Assembly (NCBI GenBank): GCA_013696905.1
Contig: JACCXP010000166.1
Location: forward strand, 1 to 5,168
Direction of reading: 5' to 3'
Source of the DNA: Thermoleophilaceae bacterium
Lineage (GTDB): Bacteria > Actinomycetota > Thermoleophilia > Solirubrobacterales > Thermoleophilaceae
Length of the DNA stretch: 5,168 bases
Shown: positions 1 to 4,485 of the stretch, one piece after another
Position numbering within the stretch: the first letter of the stretch is position 1
Layout of the letters: every line of letters starts with the position of its first letter
Notes under the pieces: generated by a model
What the model saw: the letters and a program-made list of their open reading frames with translations, nothing else
Databases searched by the model: none
Told to the model about the DNA's origin: nothing
Translations under genes and position numbers: made by a program

Positions 1-510
1 CGGCACCGCGCGGATCGCCTCCCTGCCGGCGATGATCACCACCGGCAGCACCAGCAGCCCGAGGGTGAGCGCTCCGGCCAGCACCACGCGCCCCAGGTCG
101 AGCGGTCCGCGGACGAGGAACGCGAGGCCGAGGATCCCGTAGACGATCGAGGGCACCGCCGCGAGGTTCTGGATGTTGACCTCGATCAGCCGGTTCCACC
201 AGCGATTGTTGTCGGCGTACTCCTCGAGGTACACCGCGGTGGCCACTCCCACCGGCACGACGAAGGCCGCGCACACCGCCATCAGCCAGAGCGTGCCGGT
301 CAGTGCTGAGAAGAGGCCTGCGATCTCGGGGTTGAACGAGGCGAACGAGGTGATGAACTGGACGTCGACCTGGCCGAGTCCGTCGCGCAGGACGTCGACG
401 ACGAGCGTTGCGAGCAGCGCCATTGCCGCGAACAGACAGAACAGCAGCAGCAGGCGGAAGCCAGTCTCCTTCGCGCGTGCGCGTGCATTGGAGGCCGGTA
501 GCGCGCTCAC
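1..510 (-). CDS. pstA: Phosphate ABC transporter permease PstA, C-terminus cut off by the left window edge
   Basis: PstA is one of the two inner-membrane permease subunits of the PstSCAB phosphate importer; it pairs with PstC to form the channel driven by the PstB ATPase. The reading frame opens with GTG at 510 and stays open to position 1, giving 170 residues; full-length PstA is usually about 280-300. Hydrophobic segments lie near residues 18-40, 70-95, 114-134 and 142-162. Family-typical stretches are visible: [12 protein letters not shown] (about 88-99) and [15 protein letters not shown] (about 115-129). The frame leaves the window at REAIRAVP, which is the start of the EAA cytoplasmic loop that contacts PstB. 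The GTG overlaps the TGA of pstC by 4 nt (GTGA), so translation is probably coupled; only a weak AGG lies 7 nt upstream. pstB is expected beyond the left edge. An ATG at 488 is in another frame and is not the start. Confidence 0.93.
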   Translation of the reverse strand, partial: MSALPASNARARAKETGFRLLLLFCLFAAMALLATLVVDVLRDGLGQVDVQFITSFASFNPEIAGLFSALTGTLWLMAVCAAFVVPVGVATAVYLEEYADNNRWWNRLIEVNIQNLAAVPSIVYGILGLAFLVRGPLDLGRVVLAGALTLGLLVLPVVIIAGREAIRAVP

Positions 511-1457
511 TCGTACACCTGCCGGAAGCGCCGCACGAAGCCGATCGAGAGGGCGTTCATGATCAGCGTCATCACGAACAGCGTCGCCCCGACGGCGAAG
601 ATCGTCTTGTAGGCGACCGAGCCCGTGGCCAGGTCGCCCTTCCCCGTAGCGGCGATGAAGGCTGTCATCGTCTCGATCGCGCCGCGCGGGTCGGCGGTCA
701 GGTTCGGCTGCTGGCCTGCGGCGACGAGCACGATCATCGTCTCGCCGATCGCCCGCGAGATGCCGAGGATGATCGCGGCGGCGACACCGGAGAGCGCCGC
801 GGGGAGCACCACGCGGAGCGACACCTGGCGTTGAGTGGCGCCCAGCCCGAAGGCTCCCTCGCGCAGCGACTGCGGCACCGCCGAGAGCGAGTCCTCGGAC
901 ACCGACGCGATCGTGGGCAGCACCATGAAGCCCATCACGATCCCGGCCGAGAGCGCGTTGAACACCTGCACCTCGACCCCGAGCAGGTCGCGCAGCACTA
1001 CCGGCGTGAAGAACGTCAACGCGAAGTAGCCGAACACGATCGTCGGAACGCCGGCCAGCAGCTCGAGGATCGGCTTGAGCGTGCGCCGCACTCGCGGACG
1101 GGCGTACTCACTGAGGTAGATCGCCGATCCCAGGCCAAGGGGGATCGCGACGGCGAGCGCGATGGCTGTGATCAGGAGCGTGCCACTGATCAGGGGCAAG
1201 ACCCCGTAGGAGGGGTCGGCGAACAGCGGCGACCAATCGGTGCCGGTGAGGAAGTCGACGATGCTGACCTCGCCGAAGAAGACGATCGTCTCACCCAGCA
1301 GCGAGATCACGATCCCGACCGTCGTCAACACGGAGATCAGCGCGGCGAGGAAGAGGCCGAGCTTGATCGCGTCTTCGCCGTAGCGCCGCCGAGCGACGCC
1401 CAGGGAGGGAACCCTGGGCGTTGCGACCGGCGCTCTCGTCGTGGTGCTGGCTTCCAT
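507..1457 (-). CDS. pstC: Phosphate ABC transporter permease PstC
   Basis: PstC is the second inner-membrane permease of the Pst phosphate importer, partner of PstA. The product is 316 residues, close to the usual 300-320. Predicted membrane segments lie near residues 31-53, 87-116, 129-150, 165-187, 217-245 and 283-308. The EAA loop that docks on PstB is at about 190-212 ([15 protein letters not shown]), and the family stretches [16 protein letters not shown] (about 135-150) and [15 protein letters not shown] (about 234-248) are present. A hydrophilic, Thr/Pro/Arg-rich cytoplasmic tail occupies the first 29 residues. ATG at 1457 is chosen because the frame upstream only repeats pstS sequence out of frame and offers no start codon between the pstS stop and 1457. 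It follows pstS after a 26-nt gap and overlaps pstA by 4 nt, so it belongs to one operon. The spacing to its Shine-Dalgarno-like sequence is unusually long (listed separately). Confidence 0.96.
   Translation of the reverse strand: MEASTTTRAPVATPRVPSLGVARRRYGEDAIKLGLFLAALISVLTTVGIVISLLGETIVFFGEVSIVDFLTGTDWSPLFADPSYGVLPLISGTLLITAIALAVAIPLGLGSAIYLSEYARPRVRRTLKPILELLAGVPTIVFGYFALTFFTPVVLRDLLGVEVQVFNALSAGIVMGFMVLPTIASVSEDSLSAVPQSLREGAFGLGATQRQVSLRVVLPAALSGVAAAIILGISRAIGETMIVLVAAGQQPNLTADPRGAIETMTAFIAATGKGDLATGSVAYKTIFAVGATLFVMTLIMNALSIGFVRRFRQVYE
1396..1421 (-). repeat. Perfect 10-bp inverted repeat (hairpin) within the start of pstC
   Basis: Arms ACGCCCAGGG (1396-1405) and CCCTGGGCGT (1412-1421) are exactly complementary around a 6-nt loop. 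In the mRNA this would be a GC-rich stem about 37-62 nt after the pstC start codon, in codons 13-21, which encode the poorly conserved N-terminal tail. No U-tract follows, so it does not look like an intrinsic terminator. A role in lowering PstC relative to PstS, or in protecting the 3' end of a pstS transcript, is inference. Confidence 0.55.
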
Positions 1458-1478
1458 CGCTTGCCGGGAGCCTAGGGC

Positions 1479-1485
1479 CCTCCTC
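1479..1485 (-). promoter_or_regulatory. Distant Shine-Dalgarno-like GAGGAGG for pstC, overlapping the pstS stop codon
   Basis: On the minus strand the pstS stop reads TGAGGAGG, so a strong GAGGAGG is built into the stop codon. It ends 21 nt before the pstC ATG, much further than the usual 5-10 nt, and no better ribosome binding site lies closer. The flanking CTCC and GGAG around the TGA could also pair. Either translation re-initiates from pstS or folding shortens the distance; both are inference. Confidence 0.45.
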
Positions 1486-2434
1486 AGGAGCCGAGCTCCT
1501 CCGTGCTCTTGCCGGCCTGCTCCTCGGTCATCGGCACGATCTGCGCCGACTCCGCGATCTGCTGCTGGTTCTCGAGCACGAAGTCCATGAACGCCTTGAC
1601 CTCGGGCTTGGCGAGCCCCTTGTCGCTCGGGTACATGAAGATCGGCCTCGACAGCGGCTTGTAGTCGCCCTTCTGGATCGTCTCGAGGCTCGGCTTCACG
1701 CAGCCGTCGCCGGCATCGACGCCGACGGCGTTCAGCTTGTCCTTGCTCTGCTCGAAGTAGGAGAAGCCGAAGTAGCCGAGCCCGCCCTTGTCCCCCGAGA
1801 CGCCCTGTACGAGCACGTTGTCGTCCTCGGAGGGCTGGTAGTCCTTGCGCGTGACGCCCTCCTCGCCGTTGATCTTGTCGGTGAAGAAGTCGAACGTGCC
1901 GGAGTCCGTGCCGGCGCCGAACAGCGAGACCTCCTGGTCGGGGAACTCGGGGTCGATGTCCTTGTAGCTCTGGACCTTGGAGCCCTTGTTCCACAGCTCC
2001 TTGAGCTGGTCGGTCGTCATGCAGTCGATCGCGAGCTCCTTGTTGGTGGCGACGGCGATGCCGTCGTTGGCCACCTGGATCTCCTTGTAGGAGACCTTGT
2101 TCTCCTCGCAGATCGGGACCTCCTCGTCCTTCTTGATCGGCCGTGAGGCGTCGGAGATGTCGGTCTCGCCGGCGCAGAACTTCTCGAAGCCGCCGCCGGT
2201 GCCCGATGTGCCGACCGTCACGTTCACTTCCGGGTTTTCCTGCTTGAAGGTCTCAGCCGCCGCCTGCGCGAAGGGAGCGACGGTGCTGGATCCGTCGATC
2301 GCGATCTCGCCGGAGAGCTTCTCGCCGCCGCCTCCCCCGCCGCTTTTCTTTTCCTCCTCGCCGCCTCCGCACGCCGCGGTGGTGAGGCTAAGTGCGCCCA
2401 CCAGCGCCACTACCAGCCACTTGCCTGTCCTCAC
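1484..2434 (-). CDS. pstS: Periplasmic/extracytoplasmic phosphate-binding lipoprotein PstS
   Basis: PstS captures inorganic phosphate outside the membrane and hands it to the PstCA channel. The product is 316 residues. It opens with a lipoprotein signal peptide ([17 protein letters not shown]) and a lipobox LTTAAC with the modified cysteine at residue 22, so it is membrane-anchored by lipid. A low-complexity Gly/Glu/Lys linker follows (about 23-40). Phosphate-ligand loops typical of PstS are visible: DGSSTVAPF (47-55), [10 protein letters not shown] (77-86), ISDASRPI (93-100) and [10 protein letters not shown] (175-184). Four cysteines remain in the mature body (87, 109, 138, 245), enough for disulfides outside the cell. 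The start is GTG at 2434, not ATG, preceded by AAGGGAGG four nt away and giving an intact signal peptide. It is the first gene of the pst operon, downstream of an array of PHO-box-like repeats, so induction by phosphate starvation is expected. Confidence 0.97.
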   Translation of the reverse strand: MRTGKWLVVALVGALSLTTAACGGGEEEKKSGGGGGGEKLSGEIAIDGSSTVAPFAQAAAETFKQENPEVNVTVGTSGTGGGFEKFCAGETDISDASRPIKKDEEVPICEENKVSYKEIQVANDGIAVATNKELAIDCMTTDQLKELWNKGSKVQSYKDIDPEFPDQEVSLFGAGTDSGTFDFFTDKINGEEGVTRKDYQPSEDDNVLVQGVSGDKGGLGYFGFSYFEQSKDKLNAVGVDAGDGCVKPSLETIQKGDYKPLSRPIFMYPSDKGLAKPEVKAFMDFVLENQQQIAESAQIVPMTEEQAGKSTEELGS

Positions 2435-2438
2435 GAAG

Positions 2439-2446
2439 CCTCCCTT
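2439..2446 (-). promoter_or_regulatory. Ribosome binding site of pstS, fixing the GTG start
   Basis: AAGGGAGG on the minus strand ends 4 nt before the GTG at 2434. No other start codon in this frame lies nearby upstream, so this site supports GTG at 2434 as the start. Confidence 0.75.
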
Positions 2447-2469
2447 GCGTTCGATAGAGCTGCCTGGCG

Positions 2470-2475
2470 AGCCTA
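2470..2475 (-). promoter_or_regulatory. Possible -10 element (TAGGCT) of the pstS promoter
   Basis: TAGGCT on the minus strand resembles GC-rich actinobacterial -10 boxes (TAnnnT). It lies 22 nt downstream of the last PHO-box unit and 35 nt upstream of the pstS GTG, leaving room for a short leader carrying the ribosome binding site. No good -35 is seen, as expected if an activator bound to the PHO box substitutes for it. The call rests on position and a weak match only; TATCGA at 2451-2456 is an alternative but would leave almost no leader. Confidence 0.3.
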
Positions 2476-2478
2476 GGT

Positions 2479-2496
2479 GCGGGCGTCGCGCCCCGC
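2479..2496 (-). repeat. GC-rich imperfect hairpin between the PHO box and the pstS -10 candidate
   Basis: GCGGG (2479-2483) and CCCGC (2492-2496) pair around an 8-nt loop, and the loop can partly pair further with one bulged C. It lies just after the stop codon of the winged-helix gene and before the putative pstS -10, so it could end or attenuate read-through from that gene into pstS. There is no U-tract, so evidence for termination is weak. Confidence 0.3.
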
Positions 2497-2497
2497 T

Positions 2498-2541
2498 GTT
2501 ACCGATCTGTGGCCTGCTTGTGAAGAACTTGTAAACGCTCG
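2498..2541 (-). promoter_or_regulatory. Putative PHO box of pstS: four 11-bp direct repeats
   Basis: On the minus strand the array reads as four consecutive 11-nt units, each ending in AC: CGAGCGTTTAC, AAGTTCTTCAC, AAGCAGGCCAC and AGATCGGTAAC (2541 down to 2498). The 11-bp spacing and the TTCAC-like core match known PhoB/PhoP operators, in which tandem winged-helix domains bind successive turns of one DNA face; the Streptomyces unit is GTTCACC plus 4 nt. The array points toward pstS and ends 63 nt before its start codon. It overlaps the last 13 codons and the stop codon of the winged-helix gene. The periodicity is seen directly; the regulator that binds is inferred from the neighbouring genes. 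Confidence 0.72.
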
Positions 2542-2864
2542 GCGGAGAATCGATACCCGAAGCCGAAGTGGGTGTGGATGTAGCGCCAATCAGGCAGCTC
2601 GCGCTCGAGCTTCATCCGCAGCTTCGCGACGTACACGTCCACCGAGCGGTCGTGCTTGTGGAACGGCTGCCCCCAGACGACCGCGTACAGCTCCTCGCGC
2701 GAGACGATCCGCTCCGGTCGACGCGCGAGCGCCGTCAGCAGCTCGAGCTCGCGCACGGTCAACGCGACCGCCCGCCCGTCCACGAGCGCGGCATAGTCTC
2801 GGGGGCGGATCTCGAGCCGACCCGCACGCAGCACCTCGCCGCCTGGAGGGCTCACCTCGTTCAT
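2499..2864 (-). CDS. Stand-alone OmpR/PhoB-type winged-helix DNA-binding protein (no receiver domain)
   Basis: A 121-residue cytoplasmic protein consisting almost entirely of a Trans_reg_C winged helix (about 17-106), the output domain of OmpR/PhoB response regulators. Visible elements: the initial strands (LEIRP...DGRAVALT), helix [14 protein letters not shown] (37-50), [10 protein letters not shown] (56-65), the recognition helix [17 protein letters not shown] (72-88) and the wing [12 protein letters not shown] (95-106). There is no N-terminal receiver, so no phosphoacceptor Asp. ATG at 2864 is chosen because GAGGAGG lies 11 nt upstream; the frame stays open further upstream, but that extension crosses the second PHO box and the neighbouring gene's promoter and has no recognisable domain. 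The gene lies between two PHO-box arrays and is followed by pstS on the same strand. The likely role is to bind PHO boxes and modulate pst expression together with, or against, the divergent full-length regulator. It could be an activator, an antagonist or a partner; sequence alone cannot decide. Confidence 0.82.
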   Translation of the reverse strand: MNEVSPPGGEVLRAGRLEIRPRDYAALVDGRAVALTVRELELLTALARRPERIVSREELYAVVWGQPFHKHDRSVDVYVAKLRMKLERELPDWRYIHTHFGFGYRFSAERLQVLHKQATDR

Positions 2865-2875
2865 GGGCGAGCAAG

Positions 2876-2882
2876 CCTCCTC
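2876..2882 (-). promoter_or_regulatory. Ribosome binding site deciding the start of the winged-helix gene
   Basis: GAGGAGG on the minus strand ends 11 nt before the ATG at 2864. The spacing is slightly long but the match is strong, and it rules against the longer reading that would begin at 3056. Confidence 0.6.
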
Positions 2883-2900
2883 GGCCGGCTCCGAGACCCC

Positions 2901-2944
2901 GTTACCCGCTCGTGATGGCGGTGTTAACAGGCTGTGAAAGGCGC
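2901..2944 (-). promoter_or_regulatory. Putative PHO box of the winged-helix gene: four 11-bp direct repeats
   Basis: On the minus strand four consecutive 11-nt units each end in AC: GCGCCTTTCAC, AGCCTGTTAAC, ACCGCCATCAC and GAGCGGGTAAC (2944 down to 2901). The architecture is the same as the array before pstS, and the last unit of both arrays ends in GGTAAC. The array lies 36 nt upstream of the winged-helix start and points toward it, which suggests that gene is part of the phosphate regulon and may autoregulate. Its far edge is 48 nt upstream of the divergent response regulator ATG, so binding here could also affect that promoter. The repeat is seen directly; function is inferred. Confidence 0.7.
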
Positions 2945-2977
2945 CCTGGTTCCGTCCTCGGCGGATGCGACCGTGCG

Positions 2978-2983
2978 TACACT
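2978..2983 (+). promoter_or_regulatory. Possible -10 element (TACACT) giving a leaderless response regulator mRNA
   Basis: TACACT matches four of six bases of TATAAT and ends 9 nt before the ATG at 2993. Transcription starting at the usual distance would begin within a few nt of the start codon. No Shine-Dalgarno sequence precedes this ATG, consistent with a leaderless transcript, which is common in actinobacteria. No convincing -35 is seen. Confidence 0.35.
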
Positions 2984-2992
2984 TTGTCTCGA

Positions 2993-3844
2993 ATGCGAGA
3001 TCATCTGCACGCGGTGGCCTCCTTTCCCGACTCCTCCGAGCTGCCCCCGGTCGCAAGCCCTCAGCAGGGCGCGCTGCGCCTGGCGGTGATCGACGCGGAC
3101 TCGGGCTTCGTGCACGTGCTCTCGAAGCGGCTCGAGGGGATGGGCTGGCAGTTCCGCTCGCTCACCTCGGCCCCTCCGCTCGACGAGCTCGTCGCGCAGC
3201 GGCTGAACGCGCTGATCGTGGATCCGACCTGCCTCGGCGCGCGCGGGTGGGACTTCCTCGAGCAGGTGTGCTCTGCGTTGCCCGGGCTCGGCGTGCTCGT
3301 CTGCACGGGACGCTCGACCGTTGCCCAGCGGGTCCGCGGCCTGCGCCTCGGCGCCGACGACTGGGTCACCAAGCCGTGCCATCCGTCGGAGGTGATCGCT
3401 CGCGTCGAGGCCGTTGCCCGCCGCCGCCGACGGGCTCGGATGCAGGAGGAGACCGGTCCGCTGGTCGTCGGCGAGCTCGAGATCCGCCTCGACCAGTTCC
3501 AGGCCTTCGCGGCGGGTCGCAGCGCCGAGCTGACGCGGCGCGAGTTCGAGGTCCTTCAGCTGCTGGTCGACGCCCAGGGCCAGGTGCTACAGCGCGAGGA
3601 GATCTACCAACGCGTCTGGGGCTACGCAATGGCCCACGGGGACCGCTCGGTGGACGTGTTCGTGCGCAAGCTGCGCCACAAGCTCGAGCGCTCCTCGCCG
3701 GCCTGGGTCTACATCCACACGCACTTCGGCATCGGCTACCGGTTCGAGGCCCAGCTCAAGTCGGCGGCCGACGTGCTGGGCGAAGAGCCGGCCGCGCCGG
3801 ACCGCCCGCCGGGCGCGCTCGCCGATCCCGCCACCAGCGCGTGA
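2993..3844 (+). CDS. PhoB/PhoP-like two-component response regulator (receiver plus winged helix)
   Basis: A 283-residue OmpR/PhoB-family response regulator, probably controlling the phosphate regulon. The receiver covers about 28-143: the phosphoacceptor is D77 (ALIVDPT), with T105 (VLVCTG) and K127 (WVTKP) as the conserved switch Thr and Lys. The acidic pocket reads VIDAD (32-36): D34 is present, but Ala35 replaces the second Asp that normally binds Mg2+, and the Pro usual four residues after the phosphoacceptor is absent. An Arg-rich linker (143-149) leads to the winged helix (about 162-251), with recognition helix DRSVDVFVRKLRHKLER (217-233) and wing YIHTHFGIGYRF (240-251). A Pro/Ala-rich tail follows. 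The first 27 residues are an extension ahead of the receiver; ATG 2993 lacks a Shine-Dalgarno, and GTG at 3014 is a possible alternative. It is divergent from the stand-alone winged helix and overlaps the PhoU-like gene by 4 nt. No cognate histidine kinase is in view. Confidence 0.9.
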   Translation: MRDHLHAVASFPDSSELPPVASPQQGALRLAVIDADSGFVHVLSKRLEGMGWQFRSLTSAPPLDELVAQRLNALIVDPTCLGARGWDFLEQVCSALPGLGVLVCTGRSTVAQRVRGLRLGADDWVTKPCHPSEVIARVEAVARRRRRARMQEETGPLVVGELEIRLDQFQAFAAGRSAELTRREFEVLQLLVDAQGQVLQREEIYQRVWGYAMAHGDRSVDVFVRKLRHKLERSSPAWVYIHTHFGIGYRFEAQLKSAADVLGEEPAAPDRPPGALADPATSA

Positions 3845-4476
3845 GCCTGCTCCGTCGGTCGCCGGTCCTCGACACCGGCATCTTTGCGCTCTTCGAGGCC
3901 TCCGGTAGCAATGCCCAGCGCGCGTGCGTGCTGTTGCGCGACATGCTCCAAGACTTCCCCGAGCGCTCCGACCTCGCGCGCGACATCCTCAAGTGCGAGC
4001 AGGACGGCGACCGGATCACCCACGACATCATCCATCGCCTGTCAGGCAACGGCCACCGGCCGGAGCCCCACCGCTTCGGCGCCGGCGACCTCTACTCGCT
4101 GGCCAAGCGCCTCGACGACATCGTCGATTACGCCGAGCAGGCCGCGGACACGCTGGTGATCTACGGCATCGAGGCGCCGATGGAGCAGGCCGAGGGCCTG
4201 GCGGAAGTGCTGGTGCAGGCGAGCACAGCCGTCAACGCAGCTCTCGGCGCGCTGCGCAGCGAGGGCGAGCTGCAGGGGCTTCTGGTCGAGATCCACCAGC
4301 TCGAGAACGAGGGAGATCGCCTCTCACGCGACGCGATCGCTGCGCTGTTCGCGAACGGCATCGATCCGATGGTCGTGATTCGCTGGAAGGACATCTTCGA
4401 GCTGCTCGAGGAAGCGATCGATTCCTGCGAGAGCGTGGCCCACACGCTCGAGGGAATCTCCCTCGAGAGCCGCTAG
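3841..4476 (+). CDS. DUF47 / PhoU-like protein
   Basis: A 211-residue, all-helical cytoplasmic protein of the DUF47 (PhoU-divergent) family; length is normal for the family. PhoU proteins bind metal clusters and relay transporter state to the phosphate two-component system, while DUF47 members often accompany Pit-type transporters. The two-fold PhoU repeat is visible: LARDILKCEQDGDRITHDII (45-64) followed by DLYSLAKRLDDIVDYAEQAAD (83-103), and LLVEIHQLENEGDRLSRDAI (147-166) followed by KDIFELLEEAIDSCESVAHTL (183-203). The acidic E/D-x-x-x-D motifs expected to bind metal are kept. The start is GTG at 3841, overlapping the response regulator's TGA (GTGA); no ribosome binding site precedes it, so translation is probably coupled. 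That coupling, and the convergent pst operon, suggest a role in phosphate signalling with the regulator rather than in Pit transport. A Pit gene is not present in the window. Confidence 0.88.
   Translation: MSLLRRSPVLDTGIFALFEASGSNAQRACVLLRDMLQDFPERSDLARDILKCEQDGDRITHDIIHRLSGNGHRPEPHRFGAGDLYSLAKRLDDIVDYAEQAADTLVIYGIEAPMEQAEGLAEVLVQASTAVNAALGALRSEGELQGLLVEIHQLENEGDRLSRDAIAALFANGIDPMVVIRWKDIFELLEEAIDSCESVAHTLEGISLESR
4447..4467. terminator. Perfect 9-bp hairpin at the convergent gene ends
   Basis: Arms CTCGAGGGA (4447-4455) and TCCCTCGAG (4459-4467) pair exactly around the 3-nt loop ATC. The hairpin lies in the last codons of the DUF47 gene, 7 nt before its stop codon, and 18 nt beyond the stop of the convergent PHP gene. 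A second small stem, GCCGC (4469-4473) with GCGGC (4479-4483), follows. Being symmetric, it could act on transcripts from both directions. There is no U-tract on either strand, so it may halt exonucleases rather than terminate; the call is tentative. Confidence 0.45.
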
Positions 4477-4485
4477 CCGCGGCGG

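Larger units (their letters stand above)
2865..2992. promoter_or_regulatory. 128-bp divergent promoter region between the winged-helix gene and the response regulator gene
   Basis: This is the only sizeable intergenic region in the window and serves two divergent genes. From left to right it holds the ribosome binding site of the winged-helix gene, a four-unit PHO-box array (2901-2944) oriented toward that gene, and about 50 bp leading to the response regulator start. On the minus strand, TTAACA (2927-2922) followed after 17 nt by TAACGG (2904-2899) could be a -35/-10 pair for the winged-helix gene, but the -10 is a poor match. Confidence 0.6.

Noticed and set aside
408..1475. Long plus-strand frame of 355 codons opposite pstC
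   Set aside because: It is antisense to a clearly recognised permease, is rich in Arg/Asp/His/Gln low-complexity sequence and has no recognisable domain; such frames are common opposite GC-rich genes.
1458..1994. Minus-strand extension of the pstC frame upstream to 1994
   Set aside because: The extra residues are pstS read out of frame, with no membrane segment or domain; the ATG at 1457 gives a normal PstC length.
2215..2235. GTCAC and GTTCAC next to each other, resembling PHO-box units
   Set aside because: They are inside the pstS coding sequence, spaced 6 rather than 11 nt, and form only two units.
2318..2370. Pyrimidine-rich low-complexity tract
   Set aside because: It is explained by the Gly/Glu/Lys linker codons of the PstS lipoprotein just after its lipobox.
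2477..2992. Upstream extension of the response regulator frame to 2477
   Set aside because: The added residues are Arg/Ala/Pro-rich antisense of the winged-helix gene and cross both PHO boxes; the receiver begins after 2993.
2865..3056. Longer start for the winged-helix protein (185 residues)
   Set aside because: It would run through the PHO box and into the response regulator's 5' end, adds no recognisable receiver or other domain, and ignores the GAGGAGG in front of the ATG at 2864.
2965..3840. Upstream extension of the DUF47 frame to 2965
   Set aside because: It lies wholly within the response regulator gene in another frame; the PhoU-like fold begins right after the GTG at 3841.
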